A stretch of DNA of 64,000 nt, taken from NCBI GenBank assembly GCA_018645475.1, contig JABGWU010000235.1:29801-93800 (forward strand), read 5' to 3'. Below the pieces are notes generated by a model. It saw only the letters and a program-made list of their open reading frames with translations. It was not told where the DNA came from and did no database searches. The position numbers and the translations under genes were made by a program. This DNA comes from Opitutia bacterium (GTDB lineage: Bacteria; Verrucomicrobiota; Verrucomicrobiia; Opitutales; Seribacteraceae). This document shows, one piece after another, positions 1-10,087 of the stretch (within the stretch, counting starts at the first letter, position 1; each line of letters begins with the position of its first letter).

Positions 1-2820
1 CGGGATAATAAGTTTGTTACAATGAACAATCCATTTGGTGGAATCATACCCGCAGAAGGTTTTGGTAATTTCGGGCTACAGGGAAATCAGCGTGAACCAC
101 TTACGCTTTTCGTCCCTTTGAATTCCTTGCAGAAGAAACTTTTCCGTTCTCTTGATGAAATTTCAGGCAACACACAATTTGCAAACTTCCTCCTTATGGG
201 TGCTCCGAATGAAGCCGAGGTTGACCTAGAACTCGCAAAGAAGGCAATGAACAAAAGTTGGACCTTAGAAGATGCAGGAATCGAAATTAAGGAGCTCCGT
301 AATTCAAATGAATGGAGTGTTAGAACTCGGCAGGTTTTTCTTTCGGATCGTTTAGCTAAGCAGGTTAGCCGTGTAAGCGGGAAATCCGTTGGTGTTCTAA
401 CTTATTTAGTAAATGCAATTGAAAATAGATCGGATATGGATGGTACTGCTTTAATACCGTACTCCATGATGAGTGCGGTGGCACCCCAAAGTGTGGATTT
501 TCTTAGCGAGGATTGGAAGGATCAAGACATTGCACTTAATCAATGGGCTGCGGATGATTTAAATGCATCACTTGGAGATTCAATAAGTGTTAGTTATTAC
601 ACGGTTGGGGAAAGAAGAAAATTGATCGAATCTTCAAGAGAATTTGTCTTGCGAAAAATTCTTCCGATGTCACAAGCCGTTCCGGAAAATCAGGAAAGCG
701 ATTGGACTCCCCGATTTCCAGGACTGTCAGACGCCGAATCCTGTGGAGAGTGGGATACGGGGATTCCTATTGTCCATAAGGTACGGGATCGCGATGAACA
801 TTATTGGGACGAGTACCGGGGCACGCCAAAGGGTTTCATTTCTCTTAAGGCCGGACAGGAGATGTGGGGAAACCGTTGGGGTTCGCTAACTGGACTGAGA
901 ATAGACAAAGGAAGTATTTCCAAGGAAGAGTTAAAAAAGAATTTGCGTAAAAATTTATATGCGGAGGATGCCGGACTGGTCCTCCGGGCTCTTCGAGCAG
1001 ATGCACAAAAAGCCGTAGAATCACCAGTTGATTTTGGTCAGTTGTTTATAGGCTTTAGTTTTTTTGTGATTATGGCTGCATTGGCAATAACCGGGATGCT
1101 CTTTAGTTTTTCGCTTGAACAAAGAAGTCAGCAAATCGGGGTTTTGAGAGCAGTTGGTTGGAAAACAATAAAGTTAAGACTGGTTTATTGGGGCGAGGGC
1201 TTATTGACCGCAGGTATTGGTTCTATTGTGGGAGTATTCCTTGCAACTATTTATGGAAAAACGATTCTTGGTCTGTTGAGCGGACAATGGAGTGGGGCGG
1301 TATCCGGTACCCATTTTGATTATAATTCATCATCAAATTCTGTGATTATTGGTGGAATATGTTCTACTGCTATTTCTTTATTGGCTATGATTTGGTCAAC
1401 GAGAAAGTTGTTAAAGCGAGAGCCCAGAGAGCTCCTTGTCACTGGATGCGAGGGTTCGGTTGGCGAAAACATTATTGTAACGAGAGCAAGGTGGCACAAA
1501 TGGGTTGGGATCCTTTGCATGCTCCTTTCTCTATTTTTAGCTTGGTTCGTTGGTTTACAGAGCAGTCACGCATCAATGGCTTTTTTTGGTGCGGGCGGGT
1601 TATTACTGGTGAGTGGACTTTTCTTATTTTGGTCAAACTTAGGTAAAAAAGAAGAAGCTGATAAAAGTTTTTCTAACCTTACCCAACTTAATCGTAGGAA
1701 TTTAGGTAGGCGTTCAGGAAGAAGTCTGGTAACAGTGGGTTCTATGGCCGCAGGTGCGTTTCTTGTTGTGAGCACAGGAGCCTTTCGAAAGGCTCCTCCT
1801 GCTTCTCCAACTGATTTACAATCTGGCACGGGCGGGTTTTCCTTCTGGGGGGAATCAGCCGTGCCTATATATGATGATTTAAATCAGGGTGAGGCCATAA
1901 ATCTTTTTGATTTAAATAAAAGTCTTCTACACGAGGCGAATGTGATTCCTTTACGTTTACGGGAGGGAGATGATGCTAGTTGTCTAAATTTGAACAAAGC
2001 ACTTCGTCCTAAAATTTTCGGTATTAAACCTAGTGATTTTGAAGGTCGATTTGAATTTGCCGAGGGAAACTGGTCTAGTCTATACCAAAATCTGGACGGT
2101 GAAGCTATTCCTGCTTTAGTCGACCAAAACACTTTAATGTGGGCATTGAAGATGGGAACTGGTGAACGGCTAAACTATGTTGACGGAGAAGGAAAACCTT
2201 TCGAGATTGAAGTCGTCGGAGCCTTCAAAGGATCTATGTTACAGGGATCAATCTTTATTAAAGAAGATGATTTCTTGAATAAATTTAAACAACAGGGTGG
2301 ATATCGAAGTTTTATGCTGACCGGAAATAGAGTGGCTGCTGAGAAGTTAGCAGTTCATTTGGAGGACCGACTATTTCAAAATGGGATGGAGTTTCAGAAT
2401 TCTTTAGAAAGGCTTTCAGAATTACAGAAAGTAGAGAATACATACTTATCTATTTTCCAGGGACTAGGGGGGTTGGGAATGTTAATTGGAACATGTGGAT
2501 TAGGGTTGGTCGTGGCACGAAACTTAGTTGAGCGCGGTCATGAATTTGCTTTATTTGAAGCAATTGGATTCCAGTTAAACCAACTTCGAAGAAATGTCTT
2601 TTTAGAGCATGCACAATTAGCAATATGGGGAATCCTCCTCGGTTCAATCTCGGCCATTTTGGGAATTTCCCCAGCTTTGTTTGGTGGTATCCTAGATTCG
2701 CCAAGCCTTAGTTTCATATGGTTTTTTATAATACTTTCCATCCTCGCTTTTTTCTGGGTGGGTGTTGCCGTTCACATAATTTTGGGCAAAAGCCAACTTC
2801 ACCTGTTACAAAATGAATAA
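1..2820 (+). CDS. ABC transporter permease, FtsX/MacB-like (5' end lies outside window)
   Basis: Long ORF with several hydrophobic segments and two FtsX-like regions (FSFSLEQRSQQIGVLRAVGWKT; GLGLVVARNLVERGHEFALFEAIGF). Codons 1-21 are open in frame with no stop, so the ATG at 22 is probably internal. Confidence 0.85.
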   Translation, partial: RDNKFVTMNNPFGGIIPAEGFGNFGLQGNQREPLTLFVPLNSLQKKLFRSLDEISGNTQFANFLLMGAPNEAEVDLELAKKAMNKSWTLEDAGIEIKELRNSNEWSVRTRQVFLSDRLAKQVSRVSGKSVGVLTYLVNAIENRSDMDGTALIPYSMMSAVAPQSVDFLSEDWKDQDIALNQWAADDLNASLGDSISVSYYTVGERRKLIESSREFVLRKILPMSQAVPENQESDWTPRFPGLSDAESCGEWDTGIPIVHKVRDRDEHYWDEYRGTPKGFISLKAGQEMWGNRWGSLTGLRIDKGSISKEELKKNLRKNLYAEDAGLVLRALRADAQKAVESPVDFGQLFIGFSFFVIMAALAITGMLFSFSLEQRSQQIGVLRAVGWKTIKLRLVYWGEGLLTAGIGSIVGVFLATIYGKTILGLLSGQWSGAVSGTHFDYNSSSNSVIIGGICSTAISLLAMIWSTRKLLKREPRELLVTGCEGSVGENIIVTRARWHKWVGILCMLLSLFLAWFVGLQSSHASMAFFGAGGLLLVSGLFLFWSNLGKKEEADKSFSNLTQLNRRNLGRRSGRSLVTVGSMAAGAFLVVSTGAFRKAPPASPTDLQSGTGGFSFWGESAVPIYDDLNQGEAINLFDLNKSLLHEANVIPLRLREGDDASCLNLNKALRPKIFGIKPSDFEGRFEFAEGNWSSLYQNLDGEAIPALVDQNTLMWALKMGTGERLNYVDGEGKPFEIEVVGAFKGSMLQGSIFIKEDDFLNKFKQQGGYRSFMLTGNRVAAEKLAVHLEDRLFQNGMEFQNSLERLSELQKVENTYLSIFQGLGGLGMLIGTCGLGLVVARNLVERGHEFALFEAIGFQLNQLRRNVFLEHAQLAIWGILLGSISAILGISPALFGGILDSPSLSFIWFFIILSILAFFWVGVAVHIILGKSQLHLLQNE

Positions 2821-3568
2821 GTTTAGATCATCTATGAGAAGTCATAAATCTCCATTAAAGACATTTGCTCTTTTAACCTATTTTTTAATTTTTGGATGCG
2901 TTCATAAAGAAATTGAAAGCGGTTTATCTGTTAAGAATGCCAATGATAAAAATGTGAATGTAGCTACCAATAAAAGTAATTCCGAATGGGTTGTTGAGTT
3001 CAGTGAAGACTTTTCAGAATTAGAAATTGGATCCGAGCCAGAGAGTTTATTTATATTGGACGGAGCGTATTCGGTACAGGTGGATCAGAATAATCAGAAA
3101 AGCTTGGCTTTGCCTGGATCGCCGATGGGCGACTTCGGTCTTCTTTTTGGTCCGAGGATTAGAGAAAAGGGATTGGAATTACGATTTTCTTTTTTCTCGA
3201 GTAAGAAAGGAAGGAGAATGCCATCATTTGCGGCGGGAATGGGAGGAGTCCGTGGGCTGCGATTGCGGTTAAATCCAGCATCTAGGAATCTAGTTTTATC
3301 TTTCGATGATCAAATTCTAAAGGAAATACCCTTTTCTTGGATGGGAGATCAATGGTGGTCAGTTCGCTTCCAAATGACGCCAGAAGATTCAAATCAATCT
3401 ACATTCGCACAGTACAAGCTCTGGCCGAAGCAAGAAGCGGAACCCGACACTTGGTTGATCAGTGAAAAATTCAGTATCCAATACAAGGGAGGAAAATGCG
3501 CCTTGTGGGGTTTTCCTTATGCCAGCACACCAATCCTCTTTGACGACATAACCATTCTTTCCAAGTAA
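2813..3568 (+). CDS. Hypothetical lipoprotein
   Basis: Overlaps the upstream stop by 8 bp; N-terminal signal with lipobox-like LIFGCVHK. Confidence 0.6.
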   Translation: MNKFRSSMRSHKSPLKTFALLTYFLIFGCVHKEIESGLSVKNANDKNVNVATNKSNSEWVVEFSEDFSELEIGSEPESLFILDGAYSVQVDQNNQKSLALPGSPMGDFGLLFGPRIREKGLELRFSFFSSKKGRRMPSFAAGMGGVRGLRLRLNPASRNLVLSFDDQILKEIPFSWMGDQWWSVRFQMTPEDSNQSTFAQYKLWPKQEAEPDTWLISEKFSIQYKGGKCALWGFPYASTPILFDDITILSK

Positions 3569-3656
3569 ATTTAATGTTATCTTCTGATATAAAAGTTCGT
3601 ACTACCTAGAGAGAATATTTGTAGTATTTTTTAAAAAGAATGAGAATGGAATTTGT

Positions 3657-5954
3657 ATGAAATTCGTTCGCAAATTTTTTTGGACTGTTGGAATCTTTTA
3701 CTTTGCATTGCTAGGATTCAGTTTTGCTAAAGAGGGAAAGAGGGAATTAATTTTGAATGAAGTACTACCCTTGTTGGAGGAGTACTGCTATGATTGTCAT
3801 GGTGATGGTGCGCAAAAAGGTGATTTTGCTTTGGACGAATTAATTTCATTGGGAAAGTTCGAAGATCATCATAAAAAATGGGATAGAGTTTGGAAGAACA
3901 TTTACAATCGAAATATGCCTCCAGCTAATGTTCTTCAACCAAGTGATCATGAAATTTCCACAATTTTATCTTGGGTGGAAAAAGCATCCTTCCAATTCGA
4001 ACCTGATCAGATTGACCCTGGGCATGTGGTTTTAAGAAGGCTTAATCGCACCGAATACGAAAATACGGTCAAGGATTTATTTCAGGTTTCGATTGATGCG
4101 AATAATTATTTCCCAGCTGATGATACAGGATATGGATTTGATACAATTGGAGAAGTACTGACTCTTTCTCCACTGCTTATGGAAAAGTATTTGGGCATGG
4201 CTGAAATCGTTATGGAAAAGACTCTTGGCCCAGTAGACGATTTGCAAGAGCCTCTCCGATTTCTAGTGGATGATATTGGCGGTGGCACTAAGCGGGGTAA
4301 TTACCGTGTACTCCCTACTCTTGGTAGTTTTATCATTTCTCATCCATCGGAACATGGAGGAATATATGAAGTAAAAGTACACGCTTCGGCAAGCAGAGCC
4401 GGTGACGAATTGGCAAAGATGCAAGTGAATGTTAATGGCAAGAAAATCAAAACCTTTTCCATTGATTCAGAATATCCTCAAAATTCTATTTTCACATTCC
4501 AGTTTTCTGCAAAAGAAAAAGCTATCAATGAAATTTCACTTGCTTTTATTAATGATTTCTATGATCCCAAAAATAAAAATCCAAAACTTCGTGATCGAAA
4601 TTTATATATAAATGAAGTCAAAATATGTTTCCCAAATGACATTGCTCTAAAATTTAGGGATTCGAGAACCCGCCTGTTAGGTGAATGGGAAACAGAAAAA
4701 ATAGAAGATGTCCATGTATTGAAAACTCTTGAGAAATGGCTTCCTCGTATTTACCGAATGCCATTAGATGAGAAAGAAGTGTATCGGCACAAAGCTTTTT
4801 ACTTTATGAAAAGAAATGACGGAATTTCGGGTGTAGAGGCTTTGCGGGAGACTTTCAAAGCAGCTATGATTTCTCCCCGGTTTATTTTTCGAGAAGAGAA
4901 AAAAAGTCTTCAGAAAAGTAACTCGAATTATAAACAACTTGACGAATTTGCCTTGGCTCACCGGATGTCATATTTCCTCTGGAGTTCGGTTCCAGATGAT
5001 GGTCTTTGGGGCTTGGCAGAAAAGGGTAAACTTAGGGCAAATTTACATCAGGAATTTAATAGGATGGTCTCTAATGAAAATATTGATGCATTCGTTCAAA
5101 ATTTCTGCGGGCAATGGCTCCAGTTGAGAGACTTGTATTTGGTAAACCCAAACCCAGAACAATTCCCAAAATTTACTAATAAAGTTCGAGTGTCCATGCT
5201 TCGGGAGACTGAGGAATTTTTTAAATTTTTACTTAAACAAAATTTACCCGTAGATCTTCTTTTGGGTGCAAACTTTTCCATGATCAATCAAGACCTTGCC
5301 ACATATTACGGATTGGGTGGGAAATACGATCAAAAGTTTAGCAAAGTTATTTTCAATGGAAGTGATTTAAAGAAGCGAGGTGGCTTGCTTACTCATGGCT
5401 CCATTTTAACAATAACTTCTAATCCGACTCGCACCTCTCCGGTTAAGCGCGGGAAATGGGTATTGGATAATTTATTGGCTTCACCACCCAGGGATCCACC
5501 ACCAGGTGTAGCCGAATTGGAGGCACCTCATAAGGGAAGTCAAAAAACGCTTACATTAAGAGAACAGATGAAACAACATTCCCAAAACCCAACATGTTAT
5601 TCCTGCCATGCGAGTATGGACAACCTAGGCTATGCAATGGAGAATTTTGACGCGGTAGGAAATTGGAGAAATTATGAGGGGGATCAACCTATAGATGTTT
5701 TCGGAAAATTGAGTACTGGAGAAAAGTTTAGCGGTATCAAGGAATTACAAGATTTCCTTTTGCAAAATAAGAAGCATTCAATTGTTCGCTGCATTACCCA
5801 GAAGTTATTTGTTTATGGACTAGGGCGGGGGCTTACCTACAAAGACAGAGTGGCTGTGGACCAAGTTGTTATGAGTTTTAAAAATGGTCAAATCAATCTT
5901 GCTGATATACTTTTTAAAGTTATTCAGAGTAAACCTTTTCAATTTTCCAACTAA
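3657..5954 (+). CDS. DUF1592/DUF1588/DUF1585-type protein with cytochrome c-like CxxCH motifs
   Basis: Signal peptide; EEYCYDCHGDG near the N-terminus, NPTCYSCHASMDNLGYAMENFDAVG near the C-terminus, RRLNRTEYENTVKDLF typical of DUF1587. Confidence 0.9.
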   Translation: MKFVRKFFWTVGIFYFALLGFSFAKEGKRELILNEVLPLLEEYCYDCHGDGAQKGDFALDELISLGKFEDHHKKWDRVWKNIYNRNMPPANVLQPSDHEISTILSWVEKASFQFEPDQIDPGHVVLRRLNRTEYENTVKDLFQVSIDANNYFPADDTGYGFDTIGEVLTLSPLLMEKYLGMAEIVMEKTLGPVDDLQEPLRFLVDDIGGGTKRGNYRVLPTLGSFIISHPSEHGGIYEVKVHASASRAGDELAKMQVNVNGKKIKTFSIDSEYPQNSIFTFQFSAKEKAINEISLAFINDFYDPKNKNPKLRDRNLYINEVKICFPNDIALKFRDSRTRLLGEWETEKIEDVHVLKTLEKWLPRIYRMPLDEKEVYRHKAFYFMKRNDGISGVEALRETFKAAMISPRFIFREEKKSLQKSNSNYKQLDEFALAHRMSYFLWSSVPDDGLWGLAEKGKLRANLHQEFNRMVSNENIDAFVQNFCGQWLQLRDLYLVNPNPEQFPKFTNKVRVSMLRETEEFFKFLLKQNLPVDLLLGANFSMINQDLATYYGLGGKYDQKFSKVIFNGSDLKKRGGLLTHGSILTITSNPTRTSPVKRGKWVLDNLLASPPRDPPPGVAELEAPHKGSQKTLTLREQMKQHSQNPTCYSCHASMDNLGYAMENFDAVGNWRNYEGDQPIDVFGKLSTGEKFSGIKELQDFLLQNKKHSIVRCITQKLFVYGLGRGLTYKDRVAVDQVVMSFKNGQINLADILFKVIQSKPFQFSN

Positions 5955-6004
5955 GGATGTTTGATTAATTCGTCTTCAATGATTAATATTTATCAACATG
6001 ATTT

Positions 6005-7375
6005 ATGATGCGTAGTCCTAATTTCAGTCGTAGATCCATACTTCGGGGCTTGGGAGTTTCTCTCGCATTACCTTATATGGAATCCCTTGGTAGTACATTG
6101 CCCAAGACCATTCCATTAAGAATGGGCTTCACCTATATCCCCAATGGAGTCATTATGGACAAGTGGCGTCCGCAAAAGACCGGAGTTTTGAGGGAATTAC
6201 CAAACAGCCTAAAACCTCTTCAAAATCTTAAGGACGACTTACAGGTTTTGAGCGGACTAGATCATACCAAGGCAAATGCAAATGGCGACGGTGCCGGAGA
6301 TCATGCAAGAGCTAATGCTACTTTTTTGACGGGCTGTCAGGCCAAAAAGACAGGAGGCAAGGATATTAGGATTGGGGTCTCGGTTGACCAAATTGCTGCA
6401 GGGGTAATTGGTAATCATACAAAACTACCTTCATTGGAATTGAGTTGTGATGGAGTAAGAAGGTCTGGCAAATGCGACTCCGGCTACAGCTGTGCATACC
6501 AATACAACCTGTCTTGGAAAACAGAGTCTATGCCTATGGTTCCTGAGTCTAATCCTCGTTTGGTCTTTGAACGCTTGTTTGGCCAATCAAACTCTTTCAT
6601 TGACCGCCAAAACCAACTTAAAAGAAATGGGCTTAACAAAAGTATTCTTGATTTTGCTTTGGAAGATGCCGCTCGTTTAAAAAAGCGTCTTGGAAAAACG
6701 GATCAAGGAAAATTGAACGAATATCTCACGAGCGTTCGTGAACTTGAAAAGAGAATCGAGCGGGACGAAAATCAAAGAGCGAATCTGTCTGATTTTAAAA
6801 GTCCTGAAGGGATCCCCGGGAATTATAAAGATCATTTGAGAATCATGTTTGATATGATGGCCATCGCTTATCAAAGTGATTCAACTCGAATAAGTTCTTT
6901 TTTGATGGCACACGATGGAAGCAATAGAAGTTTTCGGGATATTGGTGTTCCCGAAGGTCATCATTCTCTTTCGCATCATCGAAACGATCCAAATATGATT
7001 AAGAAGTTGGCTCGCATAGATCATTTTTATTCCGAACAGTTTGCTTATTTCCTGGAGAAACTCGCTACGACAAAAGAAATGGATGGCAGCCGTTTAATCG
7101 ATCACTGCATGATTATTCTAGGAAGCGGTATTAGTGATGGCAATCTACACCGGCATTCGGACCTGCCTGTACTTCTGGCAGGGGGTAAGTCTCATGGTTT
7201 ACAAACTGGTAGACACCATGATTTTTCTGAAGGAAGATATAATGAAGGAACCAATAAATTTACAAAAAATAGTGTTGGCGTTCCTATGACAAATTTACAC
7301 CTTGGATTGTTGGATAAAATAGGTGTAAGAGCCAAACACATGGGTGATAGTACGGGAATGATTGTAAATATATAA
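6005..7375 (+). CDS. DUF1552 domain-containing protein
   Basis: Tat-like start SRRSILRGLG; downstream partner of the DUF1592 protein; GLDHTKANANGDGAGDHARANATFLTG typical of DUF1552. Confidence 0.9.
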   Translation: MMRSPNFSRRSILRGLGVSLALPYMESLGSTLPKTIPLRMGFTYIPNGVIMDKWRPQKTGVLRELPNSLKPLQNLKDDLQVLSGLDHTKANANGDGAGDHARANATFLTGCQAKKTGGKDIRIGVSVDQIAAGVIGNHTKLPSLELSCDGVRRSGKCDSGYSCAYQYNLSWKTESMPMVPESNPRLVFERLFGQSNSFIDRQNQLKRNGLNKSILDFALEDAARLKKRLGKTDQGKLNEYLTSVRELEKRIERDENQRANLSDFKSPEGIPGNYKDHLRIMFDMMAIAYQSDSTRISSFLMAHDGSNRSFRDIGVPEGHHSLSHHRNDPNMIKKLARIDHFYSEQFAYFLEKLATTKEMDGSRLIDHCMIILGSGISDGNLHRHSDLPVLLAGGKSHGLQTGRHHDFSEGRYNEGTNKFTKNSVGVPMTNLHLGLLDKIGVRAKHMGDSTGMIVNI

Positions 7376-7485
7376 TTAAAAAACATTTAATATTTAAATT
7401 ATAACTTTTTTTCCTCTGTTATCTCCTAGATAAAGACTATAGAAAACCTTGCATATATTTCTGTTTTATAGACAATGAAGATTCC

Positions 7486-8574
7486 GTGCCTAGCATTAAC
7501 CGAGTTTTTTTTCTTTCATTGGGGGGTGTTTGTTTTTTAATAATCCCGTTCTTTTGGCTTGCATTAACATTTGATTATAAAGCCTTAGAAAACTTTATGA
7601 TAACCTTGTCAGATAGTTATTTTGTAGGTTATCCAATACCAGAATTATTTGGTGCTTCGAGTTCAGATTCAGTTGTGAGCAAAGTCTTTAGGTTGAAAAT
7701 TTTCCTTTCCTTAGCTTTACTATTTTATTCCCTTTTTTTTATAAGCCTTTATTCGATAGAAGAAAATTTTAGGCGACTCAGATTTCTCTTTCGGGGAATT
7801 TCAATTCCACTATTTTTGGTGGTAGTTGCGTTCTGGTTAAAGTTTGTCGGCGAAGATCATATTGTTGTGAAAAGCGAAAAAAATGAATTATTTATTGCAA
7901 CAACGATCTCACTTGTTTTTTCAATTCTTCTCTTTGCTTATTCATTTCGTTCTCAAAAGAAGACTCGCAGAATTGATGCGGTTAAAGTTTCTGAAAATGT
8001 TAGTACTTCATCTGTAAAACAAACTGTGCCACCTGTTGAGCAAACTGTAAGCGAATCGAATAATGTAAAGGAAATACCCCCCCCCGATGATTTACAAAGT
8101 GAAATACCAGAGCAGCAAACTACTGAAGAAACTTCGATGGCACTTCCAACCCAAATAGATTCAACTGAAATTGACAGTAAATCAGACTCAAAAGAAATTT
8201 CCTTGAGCGAGGAAGGTGATGAATTAGAACAACCTAACAAGCAAACTCAGGGAAATAATGAAATGTCGGACTTGCCTACTGAAGATTTAGATACCCAATC
8301 CACAAGTTCAAAAGAAATTTCCTTGAGCGAGGAAGGCGATGAATTAGAACAACCTAACAAGCAAACTCAGGGAAATAATGAAATGTCGGACTTGCCTACT
8401 GAAGATTTAGATACCCAATCCACAAGTTCAGAAGAAAATTTATCAGAGGAAGTTATTAAATCTACAATGAATCAGATAGATGCCGCAACTTCAGTAGAAA
8501 ACCCCAATATTGAGATTTCTGAAAATGAAAAAAACCTTTCTCAGAATACTCTAGTTGAAGATAAGGCAGAATAA
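7486..8574 (+). CDS. Hypothetical membrane protein with acidic repetitive C-terminal tail
   Basis: About four hydrophobic segments followed by a Glu/Ser/Gln-rich tail with a 40-aa tandem duplication. Confidence 0.65.
   Translation: MPSINRVFFLSLGGVCFLIIPFFWLALTFDYKALENFMITLSDSYFVGYPIPELFGASSSDSVVSKVFRLKIFLSLALLFYSLFFISLYSIEENFRRLRFLFRGISIPLFLVVVAFWLKFVGEDHIVVKSEKNELFIATTISLVFSILLFAYSFRSQKKTRRIDAVKVSENVSTSSVKQTVPPVEQTVSESNNVKEIPPPDDLQSEIPEQQTTEETSMALPTQIDSTEIDSKSDSKEISLSEEGDELEQPNKQTQGNNEMSDLPTEDLDTQSTSSKEISLSEEGDELEQPNKQTQGNNEMSDLPTEDLDTQSTSSEENLSEEVIKSTMNQIDAATSVENPNIEISENEKNLSQNTLVEDKAE
8188..8427 (+). repeat. In-frame tandem duplication, 2 x 120 bp (40 aa)
   Basis: Units 8188-8307 and 8308-8427 appear identical except t8217 vs c8337 (synonymous GGT/GGC... 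within GAAGGYGAT). Confidence 0.95.
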
Positions 8575-8579
8575 GAAAA

Positions 8580-9998
8580 ATGAAGAGATTTTTAAAAGTT
8601 TCAACCTTGGTTTTATTTACATTATTTTGTGTTTATATTTTAGAAAGTGCTTGTTTCCGCTTGGTAGAGGGTTATGCAAATTGGAGGCTTTCCTTAGCAT
8701 GGGGTAAACCTAGCCAAGCAATTTATAATTCATTCCTCAAAAAACTACCTCTCGATCATTTTGCTGAAAGACCCACAGATTCTCCTAAACCTGATCACTT
8801 AGGTTACTGGGTTGGGGAAGAAAATGAATACGCAGAAAGTGTTATGAGTTTTACACGCCCCCTTAGGGATTCTTACATGAACTATATTCAAAGTAAGTTT
8901 GAACCATTGTCTGATTTTGAAATTCGTGATTTTGAAAGTGTTCATGGCGTTGTTTTACCAGGATTTAAGAAATTGGCGACCGTAATGGATGTTCAATCAC
9001 AGAAAGCAAGAAGAGTTGGCGATGGGCTAGAATTTGCAAAAGGCATATTTATAAAGATTGTCTTTAAAGATTTTACTGATTCTTACAGAGAAGATTTTTC
9101 GAACCTTGAGGCAAGTTTTGGTTTTATATTAGAGAGAGGATTTGGTTGCCTAGTTTTACCTGTCACTTCCAGCTCTGACTTGCTTGATAAGATAACACAA
9201 TGGCAACGTGATGAAAGTTTATTAGCAGAGAATTTATATGCCTGGGCGGACGGAAAGGCCGCCTCAATTTTAATGGAATCCTGTCAAATAAAACCAAATT
9301 GCTGGAAGGCGATAATGATCACAGATCCTGATGAGTTTGTGGCTCCTCCTACAGACATGACTTTACCTTGGGTCTATTTTGAAATAGACGATGAACGACG
9401 AATGAATGAAGACGGGTTGGATTTACTCTATAGTTGGGTGAAAATGGCACGATCAAATGAAAATCTTTACACTTCAAAATTAGGCGGATTAGTTCGTATC
9501 AACGAAAACTTTCATGCGAGAAAAGCCTTACCATCCTCGTTCGCTTCTTATGTACTTCATTGTGCAAATTTCATTGAAGATATGAAATTGGATAATAATT
9601 CTTTCAAGAAAGAAGTTGTAAGTAATGTTGATACAATCTCCAAGCAACCCACAAATTTCGATTCTACTGTAATTGAAAGCAACCCACAAATTCAAACGGT
9701 TAATAATTTTGATTTAAGCAGGATTGAAGAGTCTATAAATGAAATTGAAAAACAGGATGAAATTAATCCTAATTTAAATACTCCAAGTTTTGATTGTGAA
9801 ATAATTCGGGGATATAGACAGATTCATGCCGCAGATGTTAAACTCAAATTAGTTAGTAATCGAGATTTGATTATAAAACTAGGTTTTGGGTTCGAAGAAA
9901 TGGGTAAGGGTGTTATGAATCAAATTCGTACAAAAGATCCTCTTTTTTATCGTTATTTTAATTCTTTAAGGGCAATAGAAGAATCTCCTTTGAATTAA
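8580..9998 (+). CDS. Hypothetical exported protein; possibly a degenerate alpha/beta-hydrolase-like fold
   Basis: N-terminal signal/anchor; adjacent to the preceding ORF. Central YAWADGKAASILMESCQIKPNCWKAIMITDP faintly resembles a hydrolase region; low certainty. Confidence 0.5.
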   Translation: MKRFLKVSTLVLFTLFCVYILESACFRLVEGYANWRLSLAWGKPSQAIYNSFLKKLPLDHFAERPTDSPKPDHLGYWVGEENEYAESVMSFTRPLRDSYMNYIQSKFEPLSDFEIRDFESVHGVVLPGFKKLATVMDVQSQKARRVGDGLEFAKGIFIKIVFKDFTDSYREDFSNLEASFGFILERGFGCLVLPVTSSSDLLDKITQWQRDESLLAENLYAWADGKAASILMESCQIKPNCWKAIMITDPDEFVAPPTDMTLPWVYFEIDDERRMNEDGLDLLYSWVKMARSNENLYTSKLGGLVRINENFHARKALPSSFASYVLHCANFIEDMKLDNNSFKKEVVSNVDTISKQPTNFDSTVIESNPQIQTVNNFDLSRIEESINEIEKQDEINPNLNTPSFDCEIIRGYRQIHAADVKLKLVSNRDLIIKLGFGFEEMGKGVMNQIRTKDPLFYRYFNSLRAIEESPLN

Positions 9999-10087
9999 AT
10001 TAATATTCTATCAAGACTCTACTTTAGAAGTCTGATTAATTATAAAGTTTCCTTACTTAAATTAGTTAAGAATAAAAATGAAGTGAT

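Noticed and set aside
8188-8427. Tandem repeat considered as CRISPR or minisatellite
   Set aside because: Only two in-frame 120-bp units with no spacers; coding duplication.
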